Below the pieces are notes generated by a model that searched no databases, was not told the origin of the DNA, and saw only the letters and a program-made list of their open reading frames with translations. A DNA stretch of 64,000 nucleotides from Planctomycetaceae bacterium (GTDB taxonomy: Bacteria; Planctomycetota; Phycisphaerae; SM23-33), in the NCBI GenBank assembly GCA_039680605.1, contig JBDKTA010000068.1:1-64000 (forward strand), in the 5' to 3' direction. Shown here one piece after another: positions 60,984-64,000 of this stretch. The stretch's first letter is position 1; the number at the start of each line of letters is the position of its first letter. The position numbers were made by a program, and so were the translations under genes.

Positions 60984-61884
60984 CCTTTTCCCCGTCCTCC
61001 TCCTCATCGTCATCATCTTCCTCATCATCATCCCAATCATCTTCGTCATCTTCGTCATCTTCATCGTCATCCCAGTCATCATCGTCTTCGTCAGCTTCAT
61101 CCGCTTCTTTGGCAGCGGCGGGATCGAAGAATTCCTCGTCGGCTGGGGTTGCATTCGCCGCTTCCGCGGCGGGCTCTTCCGTTGCAGGCGGGGCCTGGCC
61201 CGGATCGACTTCAGCGGGCTCTTGCACGGCGGCCTCGTCGGAGGTCTGGGGCGGGACGGGCTTGTCGCCGCTCTTGAGTTCTTCGACGTTGGGCAGGTCG
61301 TCCAGGCTCGCCAGGCCGAAGACTTCAAGGAATCGCCGCGTCGTGCCATAGAGCATCGGCCGACCCAGCACCTCGGCGCGCCCGACGATTTTGACGAGCT
61401 GCTTGTCGAGCAGACCGCGCAGCACTTCACCGCACGCCACGCCGCGGATGGCCTCGATGTCGGCCCGCATGACCGGCTGGCGGTACGCGACCACGGCGAG
61501 AGTCTCCATCGCCGGCTGCGTGAGCTGCGTTTCTTTGTGTACCTGCAGCAGTCGCCCCAGCACGCCCTGGTGTTCGGGCAAGGTCATGATGAGGAACCCG
61601 CCGGCCACCTCTTCGATGCGAAACGCCCCGCCCGTCTGTTCGTAGCGATCATTGAGGGCTTCAATCGCCCCGCGGACCTCCGCCTGGGGCAGCTCGGCCA
61701 CCGCCGCCATGCGGGCGGCAGTCAGCGGAGCGTTGCTGGCGATGAGCATGGCCTCGACGGCCGCCTGCCCCTGCGCATCGGCGGGGGAGGTGGAAGTATC
61801 TTCGGGGGAAGGAGCAGCATCGTCAGGCGAGTCCTGCGCGGCTCCATCCTGCACGGGCACTTCAGATTCAGGGGCGTCATCCAT
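60979..61884 (-). CDS. scpB: Segregation and condensation protein B with long acidic tail
   Basis: A 301-residue ScpB, partner of ScpA and SMC in chromosome condensation. Winged-helix domains cover about 40-215 (AAVEAMLIASNAPLTAARMA, LVKIVGRAEVLGRPMLYGTT, FLEVFGLASLDDLP). After a proline/alanine linker the last 40 residues are almost all Asp and Glu. The usual length is near 180-200, so the tail is an addition. ATG at 61884 begins MDDAPES. No scpA or smc gene adjoins it. Confidence 0.9.
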   Translation of the reverse strand: MDDAPESEVPVQDGAAQDSPDDAAPSPEDTSTSPADAQGQAAVEAMLIASNAPLTAARMAAVAELPQAEVRGAIEALNDRYEQTGGAFRIEEVAGGFLIMTLPEHQGVLGRLLQVHKETQLTQPAMETLAVVAYRQPVMRADIEAIRGVACGEVLRGLLDKQLVKIVGRAEVLGRPMLYGTTRRFLEVFGLASLDDLPNVEELKSGDKPVPPQTSDEAAVQEPAEVDPGQAPPATEEPAAEAANATPADEEFFDPAAAKEADEADEDDDDWDDDEDDEDDEDDWDDDEEDDDDEEEDGEKE

Positions 61885-61990
61885 GGGCACCAAGGTATCG
61901 GCACACCTCGCGCCGGTCAAGACCTATGGGATGCGGCGGGCTCAGCCACCGCTTTGGATACTGCGGGCACAAGGACCGACTGCGCGGTGG

Positions 61991-62467
61991 TCAGCGAAAC
62001 CGCAGGAGATAGAAGACGATGACGGTCAATAGCATTGGCGCAAAGCAGAGGATCGTTCCGGCCACCGCCAGACCTTTCCCGCGTCGGATGCGCAGAGCAT
62101 TCTGGTAACCCGTCAATCCCAGGATGCCGCCGGAAACTGCACAGACGACCTCCATTATCAACGCGGGACACAGCAAGGACTGGAAAATGAACCCCGATAT
62201 TGGGATTACGATGCATGCAATGCCAAGCGCAAAAGCGGCGACCGCGGAACGATTGGGAACTGGCACAGCAGGGGCCGGAAGACGTCGCGGTCGTCTTCCC
62301 GGCAATTCCGGCTCAGCTAGGGTATCAGCGAGCGACTCCAGCGGATTGCGCTGGTCGAGAGGGACCTGCAACGGTTCGTCGCACTGAGGACAGGCAATGG
62401 TGCTGCCTGCCTGGTTTGTCATGGCGGCGATTTCTCGTCCGCAATGTTCGCAGGTGAAGGTGATCAT
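61991..62467 (-). CDS. Zinc-ribbon membrane protein
   Basis: A 158-residue protein with an N-terminal zinc ribbon (FTCEHCGREIAA, IACPQCDEPL, two CxxC pairs) and three hydrophobic segments (about 75-95, 97-118, 133-155) after a proline-rich linker. The membrane part resembles the DUF4190-type short repeats seen in planctomycetes (recalled). Function is unknown. Confidence 0.7.
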   Translation of the reverse strand: MITFTCEHCGREIAAMTNQAGSTIACPQCDEPLQVPLDQRNPLESLADTLAEPELPGRRPRRLPAPAVPVPNRSAVAAFALGIACIVIPISGFIFQSLLCPALIMEVVCAVSGGILGLTGYQNALRIRRGKGLAVAGTILCFAPMLLTVIVFYLLRFR

Positions 62468-62613
62468 AGGTATCCTGTCGCGGCGTTGAGTGCCCCCGGC
62501 GCCGACAGGGGGATATGGGGGCCACTCATCAGCAAGAGGATATGCGGGGTGACTGAGCCGGTCAAGGACTCATGGTAACTGCCAGTGCAGCGGGGGAGCC
62601 GCCGCGCCTTGCA

Positions 62614-62910
62614 TCACGCCACACGAACGACCACTTCTTTTTCAATCCGCTTTTCGAGCCGCTCGCGCGCTCGTTCGAGATCGTAGTAGGACTGGAGGTT
62701 GAGCCAGAACTGCGGCGACATCCCGAAATAACGCCCCAACCGCAATGCCGTATCGGCCGTGACCCCAAGCCGGCCTTTGATGATTTGGTTCACGCGGGTA
62801 GGCTGAACGCCGATATCCTTCGCCAGGCGATATTGCGTAATCCCCATCGGTTTGAGGAACTCTTCCTGAAAGATTTCACCGGGATGAACGGGTTTGAGAA
62901 CCGTGCTCAT
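62614..62910 (-). CDS. HigA-family antitoxin-like HTH protein
   Basis: A 98-residue protein starting VHPGEIFQEEFLKPMGITQY with a helix-turn-helix (RLAKDIGVQPTRVNQIIKG) that fits the HigA/VapI addiction-module antidotes. A HigB toxin gene usually precedes it, but the 180 bases upstream hold only a terminator-like hairpin and a repeat arm. It may be an orphan regulator. Confidence 0.82.
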   Translation of the reverse strand: MSTVLKPVHPGEIFQEEFLKPMGITQYRLAKDIGVQPTRVNQIIKGRLGVTADTALRLGRYFGMSPQFWLNLQSYYDLERARERLEKRIEKEVVVRVA

Positions 62911-62950
62911 GTTCGACCTCAGCGGCTATTATTCCGATCACCAATAGATA

Positions 62951-62987
62951 CAAAAGCCCCGGGCTTCGCTTTCGCGTCACCCGGGGC
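62951..62987 (-). terminator. Terminator-like hairpin after the Gfo/Idh gene
   Basis: AGCCCCGGG and CCCGGGGCT pair and are followed on the minus strand by TTTTG. The T run is short, so efficiency is uncertain. Confidence 0.6.
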
Positions 62988-63006
62988 TGTGTGATCGGTC
63001 GCGGAC

Positions 63007-63038
63007 ATGGCGGCTGGGAAACGGCCGCCATGGCACCC
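63007..63038. repeat. 34-bp inverted-repeat family, single arm
   Basis: ATGGCGGCTGGGAAACGGCC followed by GCCATGGCACCC matches the right arm of the element at 4362-4395. No left arm is present. Confidence 0.8.
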
Positions 63039-63096
63039 GATTTCATCGTTCTCGTCGTCGTCCTCGTCCTCGTCGTCGGTTTTGTCTCTTGTTGCG

Positions 63097-64000
63097 CTAC
63101 TTTCCGATCTTGATCGGCTTGCCTTGCTTGGCGCTGGCGTAGATGGCGTCGATGAGTTCCATCACGACGAGGCCTTCTTCGCCGGTGGCGGTGTGGGGGC
63201 GGTCGTTGACGATGGCGTCGACGAACTGGTAGTAGCAGCTTGCCGCGCCGGGCATCGGCGGGTGCAGCTTCATGTCGAACTGCGCGCCTTCACGCTCGAC
63301 GAACAACTCGGCTTCAAAGCTGTACCCTTCGCCCAGGTTCCGCTGCACGAGGCCGCCCTTGGTGCCCAGGAGGCGGGTTTCCATCTTCTCGTTTTCGGCG
63401 ATGTTTCCGGCCCAGGAGGCCTTGACCATCATCGTGGCGCCGTTGGCGAACTTGATCATCGCTGCGGCCATGTCTTCGACGTCGAAGGTCTTGCCCTGCG
63501 CCTTGGCGATGGGACGGGCAATGTGGTCGTACGTGTTAGCCAGCACCCACACCGGGCGCGGGTAGCCCATCAGCCACAGCGCCAGGTCCATGCGATGCAC
63601 GCCCAGGTCGATCAGCGGTCCGCCGCCGGCCAGCGCCTTGGTGCCGAACCATCCGCCGAAGCCCGGCATGCCGCGGCGGCGCATCCAGGTGGTCTCGGCG
63701 AAGTACACATCGCCCAGCACGCCCGATTCCACCTGCTTCTTCAGCGCCCACGACTGGTCGTTGAAGCGGAACGAGAAGTTGATGCCCACTCGCTTGCGGG
63801 CGGCCTTGGCGGCGGCCAGCATCTTGCGCCCCTCGGCGGCGTTCATCGCCATGGGCTTTTCGCACAGCACGTGGCAGCCGGCCTTGAGGGCCGCAATCGT
63901 CAGAGGCATGTGGAACTTGTTAGGCGTGGCCACGCTGACGATGTCGAGCTTTTCGGTCTTGAGCATCTTCTCAACCGAGGTATAGAGCCCCGGGATCGCC
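63097..64000 (-). CDS. Gfo/Idh/MocA-family oxidoreductase, 5' end outside the window
   Basis: An NAD(P)-dependent oxidoreductase lacking its N-terminal start because the window ends; the frame continues in to 64000 (IPGLYTSVEKMLKTEKLDIV). It contains HVLCEKPMAMNAAEGRKML (EKP motif) and GGGPLIDLGVHRMDLALWLMG, the substrate-domain HR motif. At least 300 residues are visible. It probably acts on a sugar derivative. It differs from the family member at 5447-6565. Confidence 0.88.
   Translation of the reverse strand, partial: AIPGLYTSVEKMLKTEKLDIVSVATPNKFHMPLTIAALKAGCHVLCEKPMAMNAAEGRKMLAAAKAARKRVGINFSFRFNDQSWALKKQVESGVLGDVYFAETTWMRRRGMPGFGGWFGTKALAGGGPLIDLGVHRMDLALWLMGYPRPVWVLANTYDHIARPIAKAQGKTFDVEDMAAAMIKFANGATMMVKASWAGNIAENEKMETRLLGTKGGLVQRNLGEGYSFEAELFVEREGAQFDMKLHPPMPGAASCYYQFVDAIVNDRPHTATGEEGLVVMELIDAIYASAKQGKPIKIGK

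Overview
The window looks like a chromosomal segment of a high-GC planctomycete, probably of the Phycisphaerae type. This is an inference from gene content: a PEP-CTERM exported protein, a Tat-exported sulfatase, secreted PQQ-propeller and squalene-cyclase-like proteins, prepilin-like proteins with large C-terminal domains, a GspA/GspB-type secretion pair, several Gfo/Idh oxidoreductases with a URO-D-like protein, a two-gene ketosynthase/acyl carrier protein set, and very frequent short intergenic repeats. No rRNA, CRISPR array, prophage or intact transposase gene was seen.

Layout. 0.1-4.2 kb: minus-strand operon for a type II fatty-acid/polyketide-like pathway (two hotdog dehydratases, a long ACP, a ketosynthase with a degenerate active site, an active ketosynthase). 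4.4-8.2 kb: YmdB-like phosphoesterase, Gfo/Idh oxidoreductase and URO-D-like protein, the last two separated by a GxxExxY gene flanked by a 40-bp inverted repeat. 8.3-21 kb: mostly exported or envelope proteins (degenerate phosphoesterase, DUF4197 lipoprotein, AsmA-like protein, PQQ propeller, nitrilase-family amidase, DUF721, thioredoxin-like, MtfA-like, squalene-cyclase-like, parvulin). 21-26.6 kb: valS, cimA with an upstream leader-peptide attenuator, and divergent tmRNA. 26.6-31.3 kb: membrane protein, glycosyltransferase, a stress-type trio (PNPOx-like, alpha/beta hydrolase, phosphoribosyltransferase) and two small proteins. 31.3-33.9 kb: ECF nickel/cobalt transporter operon with a palindrome inside its promoter. 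34-40 kb: HEAT proteins, M48 lipoprotein, tRNA-Leu with an adjoining GIY-YIG gene and partial tRNA copy, PEP-CTERM protein, prepilin-like protein. 40-48.7 kb: pckG, nadD, collagen-like lipoprotein, sulfatase, a 126-bp MITE-like element, multi-PAS histidine kinase. 48.8-52.5 kb: SAM riboswitch with terminator, metY, and a metX-metW fusion. 52.5-64 kb: PglZ/alkaline-phosphatase-like lipoprotein, zinc dehydrogenase, purE, secretion genes, DHS-like protein, Spy-like protein, CBM48-like protein, scpB, zinc-ribbon membrane protein, orphan HigA and a Gfo/Idh gene cut by the window edge.

The most unusual content is the repeat population. At least eleven sites carry short-unit (about 8-15 bp) degenerate arrays, most arranged as inverted pairs and often just downstream of stop codons; one lies in frame inside valS. 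There is also a 34-bp inverted-repeat family, a hairpin-cluster family, a MITE-like element, and an identical 20-bp perfect palindrome inserted at two unrelated sites, one of them the tRNA-Leu copy beside the GIY-YIG gene. Two regulatory systems are well supported: a SAM riboswitch for methionine synthesis and a branched-chain leader peptide attenuator for citramalate synthase.
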